A DNA stretch of 39,165 nucleotides, taken from Akkermansiaceae bacterium. GTDB taxonomy: Bacteria > Verrucomicrobiota > Verrucomicrobiia > Verrucomicrobiales > Akkermansiaceae. Within the stretch, counting starts at the first letter, position 1, and each line of letters starts with the position of its first letter. The DNA lies in NCBI GenBank assembly GCA_025354565.1, contig JANXMQ010000084.1, forward strand, positions 1-39,165, read 5' to 3'. The position numbers and the translations under genes were made by a program. Below are positions 1-5,892 of this stretch, one piece after another. The notes under the pieces are model-generated. The model searched no databases. It was not told the DNA's origin and saw only the letters and a program-made list of their open reading frames with translations.

Positions 1-83
1 TCGAGAAAACGTTCGAGTAGTTTCCAGCCAGCGAGTTGTTCCTCGGTGATGATTTTTTGCTTCGGCTTAGACACGCGGAGCAT
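1..83 (-). CDS. partial hypothetical protein N-terminus, runs off window
   Basis: An open frame on the minus strand begins at an ATG at 81-83 and continues off the left edge. The 27 visible residues begin MLRVSKPKQKIITEEQ and continue with a W- and L-rich helical stretch. I do not recognise the family. The ORF sits just downstream of the point where rtcA homology stops abruptly, so a mobile-element gene such as a transposase is a reasonable guess, but nothing visible proves it. The 68 bases between it and the rtcA fragment contain an inverted repeat (GTGAC-AATTTC-GTCAC near 111-126), which could be an element end or a promoter-region operator. Confidence 0.4.
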   Translation of the reverse strand, partial: MLRVSKPKQKIITEEQLAGWKLLERFL

Positions 84-151
84 TGAGACATACTCGATAA
101 AATCGTACAAGTGACAATTTCGTCACATTCAACGCGGTTCCTCCGTTAGAA

Positions 152-307
152 TCATTCTAAGAAGACAACTGGCATCAGGCCCGGTTTCTGGCGCTTGCCA
201 CGGATGTTCGTCATGCGGAACGGCAGGCCGGTGACCATGGCGAGCGATAGCGCGGTGCGGAGCATTTGTCCGCCGCCGCTCGTACCGTCGATTTGAATGG
301 TTTTCAT
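152..307 (-). pseudogene. rtcA: truncated RNA 3'-terminal phosphate cyclase (RtcA) N-terminus
   Basis: The minus-strand frame from the ATG at 305-307 encodes 51 residues ending at a stop at 152. It shows the RtcA N-terminal signature: [19 protein letters not shown], then a TGLPF segment and an [11 protein letters not shown] segment. Intact RtcA proteins are about 340 residues and continue after KPGL with a QHL-type stretch; here the homology stops there, followed by a few unrelated residues and a stop. RtcA normally converts RNA 3'-phosphates to 2',3'-cyclic phosphates and is the usual partner of RtcB. This fragment keeps less than a sixth of the protein and lacks the catalytic part, so it should be inactive. 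It is the last gene of the rsr-rtcB operon, probably cut by a deletion or insertion at about 170. Confidence 0.75.
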
Positions 308-328
308 GGTTCGTTAAAAGAAGAGTTT

Positions 329-460
329 TTTAACCGCAGATGAACGCAGATGGAAGAAGGGATAAGAAGTCGGGAGTGACGAGCGGAATAACTGTACGCG
401 TCCCTACCCTCCTACAGCTCTTCTCTTATCTAGGTTCATCTACGTGCATCTGCGGTTAAA
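329..460. repeat. long inverted repeat between rtcA fragment and rtcB
   Basis: The left arm at about 329-353 reads TTTAACCGCAGATGAACGCA and continues as GATGG. The right arm at about 437-460 is its near-exact reverse complement. The arms are extended inward by GGATAAGA (about 359-367) opposite TCTTATC (about 423-430). Each arm carries a GCAGATG or GCATCTG unit repeated with a period of about 10 bases. The centre (370-420) shows no ORF I trust. This looks like a dispersed intergenic palindromic element; a related degenerate copy lies near 26331-26361. It could fold in the mRNA between rtcB and rtcA. Confidence 0.65.
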
Positions 461-475
461 TTCTTCTTGTTTTCA

Positions 476-1960
476 TCAGTCATCCGCCGCCGCTTCGTCC
501 TTGATGACGAAGCGGGCTTGTAGCTTCGCAACTTGTCGCGCAAGGCCGGCGGCTTCGACGCTGCGGAGGACTTCGGGGAAGTTTTTGTAGGCGTCGGGGG
601 CTTCGTCGATTGGATATTTCCGGCAGTTCGTTAGAATGTCGGACGCGTCGAAATCAGCGTCCACGGATTTCTGATCGAGCGTCCGTGCCGCGTGTTTGCG
701 GCCCATGCAGCGGCCCGCGCCATGGTTGACCGAGAAGGCGGTGCGCTCGGCTCCACCCTCGGCGACCATGACGACGGAGCCATCGCGTGGGTTTCCGGGA
801 AGCAGGATCGGGTGGCCACTTGCGGCGAAGCGGGTTCCGGCCAGCGAGAAATGTCCGCCGGGAACCGCACGCGTCGCGCCCTTACGGTGAACCCACGACT
901 TTTTGCCACCCACGATTTCCTCCCGTGCGATGTTGTGCGAAATGAAATAGACGAGCTGTCCGTTAGAACCTGGAAGGATTTCTTGGAAAGCTTCCAACAC
1001 AAGCGCGTTGATAAGCAGATGGTTCACGGTCGCGAAGTTCGCGCCGATGGACATGTCATCGATGTAGGCATTCGCCTCGGGAGAACCGAGCGGGGCGTAA
1101 ACGAGTTGCTTGTCGCCGGCAGGGAATGGTGTGCTCCAATCGCGGAATTTTTTCTCCAGATCCTTGAACTGGCCTTGTGCTAACAGATTGCCGAGTCCGC
1201 GCGATCCGCAGTGGCTGAGGAAGGAAACATGGCCGTCGCGCAGCCCGAAGACATCGGCGGTTTCACGTGCCGAAGGACGGTCGATCACCCGGGTGATCTC
1301 GCACTCGCCGAAGTGATTTCCGCCACCGTAGGAACCGAGTTGTCCGGCCTTGTCGGCGAAGTTTTTGACGCGTCCGGATTCCAGAATGAAATCGAGACGG
1401 CTACGAAGAGCGTCGTAGGTTCCATCGTGGCCGCGGTGGGTCGAGTCCTCACAATGATCCGCCCATTCGGGTGGAATTCCGAGCGCATCGCAAACCCGTG
1501 CGGTGGCCCCTTCGGTCACGGCGAGCACGCCGAGATCGCGGTCCACACGACGGCTCTTTTTCACCGAACGCTGGCCACGTCCGGCACCGGTTGGAGTGCG
1601 TTCGACGATGGCGTTGATGAGCGCGCGTCGCGTCTGCTTGTCGAGGATCGCGTCCTCGGGAATGTCGAGCTGGAGCAACGACATCGAGCACTTGATATCG
1701 ACACCGACAGGTCCCGGATAGATATGCGTCGGCGAAACCGTAACGCAACCCACCGGTGCGCCGTAGCCCGAGTGAGCATCTGGGTTCAGAATCAAATCCG
1801 TGACACCGGGAGCCAGCCGCGAATTCATCGCTTGTTGGAGGCAGGCGTCATCAAAGTTATCACGGATCGCATCAGTGCCGACGACGGTGATCGGTTTTCC
1901 GGCATCGTTAGGAAGTGGCATGAAGCCGAGGGCCTCGTCGGTTTTATGGATGGTGTGCAT
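476..1960 (-). CDS. rtcB: RNA-splicing ligase RtcB
   Basis: A 494-residue RtcB-family ligase, which joins RNA 2',3'-cyclic-phosphate (or 3'-phosphate) ends to 5'-OH ends using GTP and Mn2+. Visible family signatures are the metal-binding segment VGVDIKCSM (residues 86-93, with D88 and C91), GGGNHFGE (212-219), a conserved His at 250 in SHCGSRGLG, SHN (341-343), HRKGAT (358-363) and SVNHGAGR (410-417). The last carries the His that is guanylylated in characterised RtcB (H413 here). All metal and GMP ligands I expect are present, so the enzyme should be active. The motif usually read as DIGCGM is DIKCSM here, a subfamily difference. It lies downstream of rsr and the YrlA-like RNAs and upstream of the rtcA remnant, presumably in one sigma54/RtcR-controlled operon. 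Confidence 0.95.
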   Translation of the reverse strand: MHTIHKTDEALGFMPLPNDAGKPITVVGTDAIRDNFDDACLQQAMNSRLAPGVTDLILNPDAHSGYGAPVGCVTVSPTHIYPGPVGVDIKCSMSLLQLDIPEDAILDKQTRRALINAIVERTPTGAGRGQRSVKKSRRVDRDLGVLAVTEGATARVCDALGIPPEWADHCEDSTHRGHDGTYDALRSRLDFILESGRVKNFADKAGQLGSYGGGNHFGECEITRVIDRPSARETADVFGLRDGHVSFLSHCGSRGLGNLLAQGQFKDLEKKFRDWSTPFPAGDKQLVYAPLGSPEANAYIDDMSIGANFATVNHLLINALVLEAFQEILPGSNGQLVYFISHNIAREEIVGGKKSWVHRKGATRAVPGGHFSLAGTRFAASGHPILLPGNPRDGSVVMVAEGGAERTAFSVNHGAGRCMGRKHAARTLDQKSVDADFDASDILTNCRKYPIDEAPDAYKNFPEVLRSVEAAGLARQVAKLQARFVIKDEAAADD

Positions 1961-2008
1961 GGGCTGTGGATTTGAAATCTAAGATTTGAAATTCGAGATT
2001 GAAGAGGG

Positions 2009-2128
2009 GCGACAAGGGATTTGGAAAGTTTTCATTCACTGCTCTATCCAGGCTGAGCTACCCGTTTGCACGGGGCCGGATTCGAACCGGCGACCAATGA
2101 GTCCAATTGTAAACTTTCCTGCATTCGC
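2009..2128 (-). ncRNA. YrlA-like bacterial Y RNA, copy 2 (permuted tRNA mimic)
   Basis: Reading the minus strand: GCGA (2128-2125), internal loop, GGAAAGTTT (2119-2111), then a tRNA T-arm GCCGG-TTCGAAT-CCGGC (2091-2075), a capped acceptor-like helix CCCGT-GCAA-ACGGG (2074-2061), a D-arm TAGCTCAG...GATAGAGC (2060-2041), then AAACTTTCC (2031-2023), which pairs perfectly with GGAAAGTTT, an internal loop, and TCGC (2012-2009), which pairs with GCGA. The T-arm precedes the D-arm and the acceptor ends are joined by a GCAA tetraloop. This is the circularly permuted tRNA-like effector module described for YrlA. The closing stem stands where an anticodon stem would be and should carry the Rsr-binding site. 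Location between rsr and rtcB matches known rsr-yrl-rtc operons. Ends are approximate. Confidence 0.82.
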
Positions 2129-2152
2129 GGAAAATGGATGCTGACAAGATTT

Positions 2153-2200
2153 TGCGAGACGTGCGGGATTTGAACCCGCTGGTTACGATGGAGTCTCGCA
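2153..2200 (-). ncRNA. 48-nt acceptor/T-arm minihelix (half-tRNA-like element)
   Basis: On the minus strand TGCGAGAC (2200-2193) pairs perfectly over 8 bp with GTCTCGCA (2160-2153). Inside are a 13-nt segment and an ideal tRNA T-arm, GCGGG-TTCAAAT-CCCGC (2179-2163), followed by AC. The result is a tRNA acceptor stem stacked on a T-arm with no D-arm or anticodon arm, lying between the two YrlA-like RNAs. It is neither a complete tRNA nor one of the two permuted mimics. It may be a processed small RNA, a processing signal for flanking RNAs, or a decoy or ligand for RtcB or RtcR. The structure is seen directly; any function is inference. Confidence 0.65.
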
Positions 2201-2223
2201 GGCATTCAGCAATTGAGGGAAGT

Positions 2224-2331
2224 GCGACAAGGATTTGAAAGATCGGGATAACTGCTCTACCACTGAGCTACCTTGCGGGTGCAAGGGCCGGGATCGAACC
2301 GGCGACAAGTGTAATCTTCCAGGGCATTCGC
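2224..2331 (-). ncRNA. YrlA-like bacterial Y RNA, copy 1 (permuted tRNA mimic)
   Basis: Minus-strand order: GCGA (2331-2328), internal loop AATGCCC, GGAAGAT (2320-2314), T-arm GCCGG-TTCGATC-CCGGC (2303-2287), acceptor-like helix CCTTGC-ACCC-GCAAGG, D-arm TAGCTCAGTGGTAGAGC, ATCTTTC (2243-2237, pairs with GGAAGAT through one G-U), internal loop AAATCCTTG, and TCGC (2227-2224, pairs with GCGA). The architecture is the same as copy 2 although the stem sequences differ. The internal-loop bases are shared by both copies (5' side AATGC, 3' side AAATCC(C)TTG), as expected if that loop is the Rsr contact. An outer helix between GGCATT (about 2345-2340) and AATGCC (about 2206-2201) may extend the RNA. 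Confidence 0.82.
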
Positions 2332-2346
2332 GACATTGAAAAATGC

Positions 2347-2426
2347 CAGCACGGCGGCGAGTGGTGATGAGACTGTTTTGGTTTTCGGTTTTGAACGATG
2401 TAGTCTCATCGGCATCCGCCGTGCTG
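2347..2426 (-). ncRNA. long imperfect hairpin downstream of rsr (possible further Y-type RNA)
   Basis: CAGCACGGCGG (2426-2416) pairs over 11 bp with CCGCCGTGCTG (2357-2347). After an asymmetric internal loop (5 against 8 nt), GATGAGACT (2410-2402) pairs over 9 bp with AGTCTCATC (2374-2366). The terminal loop is about 27 nt, A/C-rich and unstructured. A long stem with an internal loop and a large apical loop resembles the general Y RNA plan, but it has no tRNA-like module. It could be a second Y-RNA class (a YrlB-like member), an mRNA processing site or an attenuator between rsr and the downstream RNAs. Confidence 0.55.
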
Positions 2427-2440
2427 ACGGATTCAAGAAG

Positions 2441-2490
2441 GAGCGGGACGCTCCTGACACGGTCTGGAGCAGGGATGCTCCAGCCACTTT
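2441..2490 (-). repeat. bipartite hairpin element, copy 1
   Basis: It begins 4 bases after the rsr stop codon. Minus-strand layout: AAAGTGGCTG, hairpin 1 (GGAGCA/TGCTCC), linker CAGACCGTGTCAG, hairpin 2 (GGAGCG-TCC-CGCTCC). The flank and linker are shared with copies at 29362, 30511 and 38194, while the hairpin arms differ but stay complementary. It could act as an intercistronic stabiliser or processing site. Confidence 0.6.
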
Positions 2491-2494
2491 GGTT

Positions 2495-4069
2495 TTAGGC
2501 GGTTTTCATGTGTTGTGTTAGAGGTTGGAGTTCGATTTGCTTGATCCAGTGGTCGGCTCCATCAGCACCGGCGGCGAAGCTGGCAATGAGGTCGAAGACG
2601 TTGTCGCTGAAACCCGCGATGTTGAGGATGTCCTTTCGATCGGGAGCTTGCGTGGTCATGTTAGGAACGATGTCGATGCAGACGAGCCGCGCCTTCGGGT
2701 TGCGGTTCTTGAGCTTTTCCCACTCGACCATCATGGCGGTTCCACGATTGGCTTTTGGGTCGGCCCAGGATTCGTTATCGGAAACGAAGACCACCAGATC
2801 GGGAGTCGATTTTTCCTGATTGAGCAATGCGAGCGGTGCCGAGCAGTTGGTTCCGCCACCACGGATCTTGGCGAGCGCGGTGGCATTGGTCATGACGGAA
2901 TCACGCGGGTTGAGCTTCACATCCACGACCTTCACCTCGAATGGCAGCACCCGAGCCTCGCGGTTTTTCCGAAGAAATGCGGCGGCGACGAGGGCTGCGA
3001 CGTCGATGCAGCGGACCTTCGAGCTGGCTCCCTTGCGGAAACCAGTGACGGGCGCTTGCATGGACCCCGAAACATCCGGGCAGATGACGATTTTCCCTAC
3101 GACTTCCGGGACGTTAGAGATGGCGGTTTCCATCGCGTCTTGGAGCGCGTTTCGGAGTTCCACTGGCACGTCGTTCCCCGCATTCATGAAGGCAACGAGG
3201 AGCTGATAGGGAAATACCTTCGCGCGCCGGACGAGATCGGGATCTGCTAGACGAGCTGCCAATAGATGCACCATCGCGCTGGAATCAAAGACCCCGTGGC
3301 GGGCGAAGGTGTTGAGATTCATCCGAGTGGTTTGCCAGGAGGCGTTCTTGGCAATGCCGGTCCACTCGCCACGACCGAGATCGAGCGCGGTGAGCATTTG
3401 GAACGGGACAGCAGGAACTTCTCCCATCCGGGAAATTTTCCAAGCTTCGAAGGCGCGAAGCGTCTCCGGCAGGGCGGCGGCATCGTAAGGCTTTCCGACC
3501 AGCCAAGCGTAGAAGGCTTCCCGAGAGGCATCGGCTGGACGCGGGTGGACCATCTTCACGACATCTGCTAGAGACGGATCGTTGCCGATGGTTGCCTGGA
3601 TAAGCTGGCGTTCCGTGGCGCGTTCGAGCCATTGCCGGACGAGGCGCTTTGGAGCCGACCCGAGCGACTTGCGACCCGTGACGCCGGAGCGGAGGATCTG
3701 CACGAAGTTCCGGAGCATTTTCCCATTGTCGATGACTTCGGGGAAAACCTCGATGAGCCGATCGAGATCGCGAGTGGCGAGCACGGCGCAGAGCAGTGCT
3801 GGCATGTCTTTCATGAAACCTTTTCGGCGGGCGTAAAGCGCGGTCTTCGCGAGGAAATCGACATCCACTTGGTTGGCCAGATCCAGCACGCGGTCGAGCT
3901 GAGTTTCGGCGGAGGCGTAGAACGTCCGGGTCAGGCAACCGGTGGCGGCGAGGCGGGCGAGCGTGGCTTTTGGCGAAAGCTCGTAGGCGGTAGTTCCGGC
4001 GTCGTTGCGGACGGTGGCTGCTGGCACGAATGCACCGCGGAGAGTTTGGAATACGTTCTTGTTGGCCAT
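2495..4069 (-). CDS. rsr: Ro60-like TROVE/vWA ribonucleoprotein (Rsr)
   Basis: A 524-residue ortholog of the Ro60 autoantigen. The N-terminal two thirds is a TROVE-type alpha-solenoid (about residues 10-325), recognisable from the FYA...QLDRVLDLA, FLAKTALYARRKGFMKDMPALL and NFVQILRSG segments; the ring binds Y RNAs and misfolded RNA ends. The C-terminal vWA domain has a complete MIDAS: DVSGSM (332-337), T407 in GGGTN and D431 in SDNESW. In studied bacteria Rsr uses Y RNAs to work with exoribonucleases, for example in rRNA or tRNA quality control. Here it is the first gene of the operon, followed at once by structured Y-type RNAs and rtcB, and divergent from rtcR. The start at 4069 leaves a leader of about 29 nt from the predicted sigma54 start site. 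Confidence 0.93.
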   Translation of the reverse strand: MANKNVFQTLRGAFVPAATVRNDAGTTAYELSPKATLARLAATGCLTRTFYASAETQLDRVLDLANQVDVDFLAKTALYARRKGFMKDMPALLCAVLATRDLDRLIEVFPEVIDNGKMLRNFVQILRSGVTGRKSLGSAPKRLVRQWLERATERQLIQATIGNDPSLADVVKMVHPRPADASREAFYAWLVGKPYDAAALPETLRAFEAWKISRMGEVPAVPFQMLTALDLGRGEWTGIAKNASWQTTRMNLNTFARHGVFDSSAMVHLLAARLADPDLVRRAKVFPYQLLVAFMNAGNDVPVELRNALQDAMETAISNVPEVVGKIVICPDVSGSMQAPVTGFRKGASSKVRCIDVAALVAAAFLRKNREARVLPFEVKVVDVKLNPRDSVMTNATALAKIRGGGTNCSAPLALLNQEKSTPDLVVFVSDNESWADPKANRGTAMMVEWEKLKNRNPKARLVCIDIVPNMTTQAPDRKDILNIAGFSDNVFDLIASFAAGADGADHWIKQIELQPLTQHMKTA

Positions 4070-4107
4070 GTGGGTGTGTCCGAGGTTGTTGCGGACGGAT
4101 TCTGTAT

Positions 4108-4125
4108 TGGCACGGGCTATGCCAA
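4108..4125. promoter_or_regulatory. sigma54-type -24/-12 site, nearly symmetric, between rtcR and rsr
   Basis: The minus strand reads TTGGCATAGCCCGTGCCA, with GG (4123-4122), ten bases, then GC (4111-4110), which fits the sigma54 -24/-12 pattern. It would start transcription near 4098, about 29 nt before the rsr ATG. Because the site is nearly palindromic, the plus strand also reads GG-N10-GC (GG 4109-4110, GC 4121-4122) and could fire towards rtcR. RtcR is a sigma54 activator and is encoded divergently, which strongly supports the minus-strand assignment. Confidence 0.7.
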
Positions 4126-4259
4126 GATGAATTTTTGGTCATTCAAAGAGTTGTAAGACATTGATTTTAAATGAGAAGAAATGTTTTTTGGTTTTCTCAA
4201 AGAATTGATGGCATATCTTCACTTGATTCATAACTAGAATATTCGCTAAATATTTATCC

Positions 4260-5876
4260 ATGAAGCGAGTTGTAATCGGGCTACTTGGAACGAACTTGGA
4301 CAGTGGCATGGATGTGCGGCGCTGGGATGCGTGGCGGCCTACGGTTTCGTTGTTCCAGCATGAGGATCTGCTGTGGGACCGGCTGGAATTGCTGGCCGAG
4401 CCAAATTTTTCGAAAATTTCCAATCAGGTCATCGACGACGTGCGCCAGGTCTCGCCGGAAACCACGGCGCGGTTGCATGAGATCAGCTTCGGCAAGGACC
4501 CGTGGGACTTGGAAACTGTCTATGCAGCGCTGCACGATTGGTCTCGCGGCTATCCGTTTGATCGCGACAAAGAGGAATATTTCATCCACATCACTACCGG
4601 CACGCACATCGCGCAGATCTCGCTTTTCCTACTGAACGAGGCGGGAACCCTGCCGGGAAAATTGATCCAGACCAAGCCGCCGACCGCGAAATCCTCGCGC
4701 GATATTCCGAAGCCCGGCTACTCGGTGATCGATCTGGATCTCTCGAAGTACGACCAACTCAGCACCCGTTTCGCGCGTGAGCAGGCGGCGGTGACGGATT
4801 TTTTAAAAAGCGGCATCGCCACGCGCAATGCCGGTTTCAACCGGCTGATTGATCGCATCGAGAAGGTCGCGCTTTCGTCGAAGGCGCCGATGCTCCTAAC
4901 AGGTCCGACAGGCGCGGGGAAATCGCAGTTGTCGCGGCGGATCTACGAGCTGCGGAAACAACGGGGTGGCTTGCGGGGAAACTTCGTGGAAGTGAACTGT
5001 GCAACGCTAACAGGTGACACGGCGGCATCGGCGTTGTTCGGCCACACGCGCGGCTCCTTCACCGGGGCACAGAAAGATCGGCCCGGACTCTTGCGTGAGG
5101 CGGACGGCGGGCTGTTATTCCTCGATGAAATCGGCGAGCTCGGCACCGATGAACAGGCGATGCTGTTGCGGGCACTGGAGGACAAAACTTTCCTCCCCGT
5201 CGGTGCTGACAAACCGGTGAAGAGCGATTTCCAACTCATCGCAGGAACCAACCGCGACCTTCGCGAGGCCGTGGTCAGCGGGCGTTTCCGAGAGGACTTG
5301 TTAGCACGGATCCACCTGTGGACTTTCGCACTGCCAGCTCTATCGCAGCGCCGCGAGGACATTGCGCCGAATCTGGAATATGAGCTCGATAAACATCGCT
5401 TAACAAATGGCCGTGAGGCAAGTTTCAACAAGGAGGCGAAGCAAGCATTCCTGAAATTTGCCGAAGCACCGGACAGCCATTGGTTAGGAAATTTCCGCGA
5501 CCTCAACGCCGCTGTCACACGGATGGCTACGCTCGCGCCACGCGGTCGCATCCGGGTAGAGGAAGTGGATGAGGAAATCCAGCGACTGCAGGAGAATTGG
5601 CAGCGTCCGGGAGCCGCCGCGCAAGTGGAAAGGGCGGATCTTGAACGCACGCTCAGCGCGGAGGTGTTAGGGGAGCTCGATCCATTTGATCGCGTGCAAC
5701 TCAGCTATGTCGTTGCTGTTTGCCAACGATCCAGGACGATGTCAGATGCCGGGCGTGAGATTTTCGCCGTTTCCAGAAACAAACGCAGCGTGACCAACGA
5801 TGCGGACCGGTTGAAAAAGTATTTAGCGAAATTCGGCCTGGATTTCGAGTCCGTCCGCCATCAGTCCGGGATGTAA
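4260..5876 (+). CDS. rtcR: sigma54-dependent activator RtcR of the RNA-repair operon
   Basis: 538 residues, the usual RtcR length. The N-terminal about 180 residues (VVIGLLGTNLDSG..., then HITTGTHIAQISLFLL near 110-125) form the RtcR-specific CARF-like sensor domain, known in other bacteria to respond to damaged tRNA. The AAA+ domain has Walker A GPTGAGKS (215-222), the sigma54-contact loop as GSFTGA (265-270, with S in place of the usual A), Walker B GGLLFLDE (283-290) and arginine-finger region RFREDLLARI (342-351). The C-terminal about 80 residues should hold the helix-turn-helix. It lies divergent from rsr across a 190-bp AT-rich gap. Inference: it reads tRNA fragments and switches on rsr, the Y RNAs and rtcB. 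Confidence 0.93.
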   Translation: MKRVVIGLLGTNLDSGMDVRRWDAWRPTVSLFQHEDLLWDRLELLAEPNFSKISNQVIDDVRQVSPETTARLHEISFGKDPWDLETVYAALHDWSRGYPFDRDKEEYFIHITTGTHIAQISLFLLNEAGTLPGKLIQTKPPTAKSSRDIPKPGYSVIDLDLSKYDQLSTRFAREQAAVTDFLKSGIATRNAGFNRLIDRIEKVALSSKAPMLLTGPTGAGKSQLSRRIYELRKQRGGLRGNFVEVNCATLTGDTAASALFGHTRGSFTGAQKDRPGLLREADGGLLFLDEIGELGTDEQAMLLRALEDKTFLPVGADKPVKSDFQLIAGTNRDLREAVVSGRFREDLLARIHLWTFALPALSQRREDIAPNLEYELDKHRLTNGREASFNKEAKQAFLKFAEAPDSHWLGNFRDLNAAVTRMATLAPRGRIRVEEVDEEIQRLQENWQRPGAAAQVERADLERTLSAEVLGELDPFDRVQLSYVVAVCQRSRTMSDAGREIFAVSRNKRSVTNDADRLKKYLAKFGLDFESVRHQSGM

Positions 5877-5892
5877 TGCGAGGTCTGCTTGT

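Noticed and set aside
1211..1975. Long plus-strand ORF opposite rtcB (254 residues)
   Set aside because: A mirror of the rtcB frame in GC-rich DNA with no recognisable motif.
2041..2303. Conventional tRNA genes, suggested by perfect T-arm and D-arm sequences
   Set aside because: In both cases the T-arm comes before the D-arm, there is no anticodon arm in tRNA order, and the acceptor strands are joined by a tetraloop. The permuted YrlA layout explains them better.
4223..4252. A sigma70 promoter for rtcR (TTGATT ... TAAATA)
   Set aside because: The -10 match is weak and the predicted start would leave almost no leader, so I do not list it.
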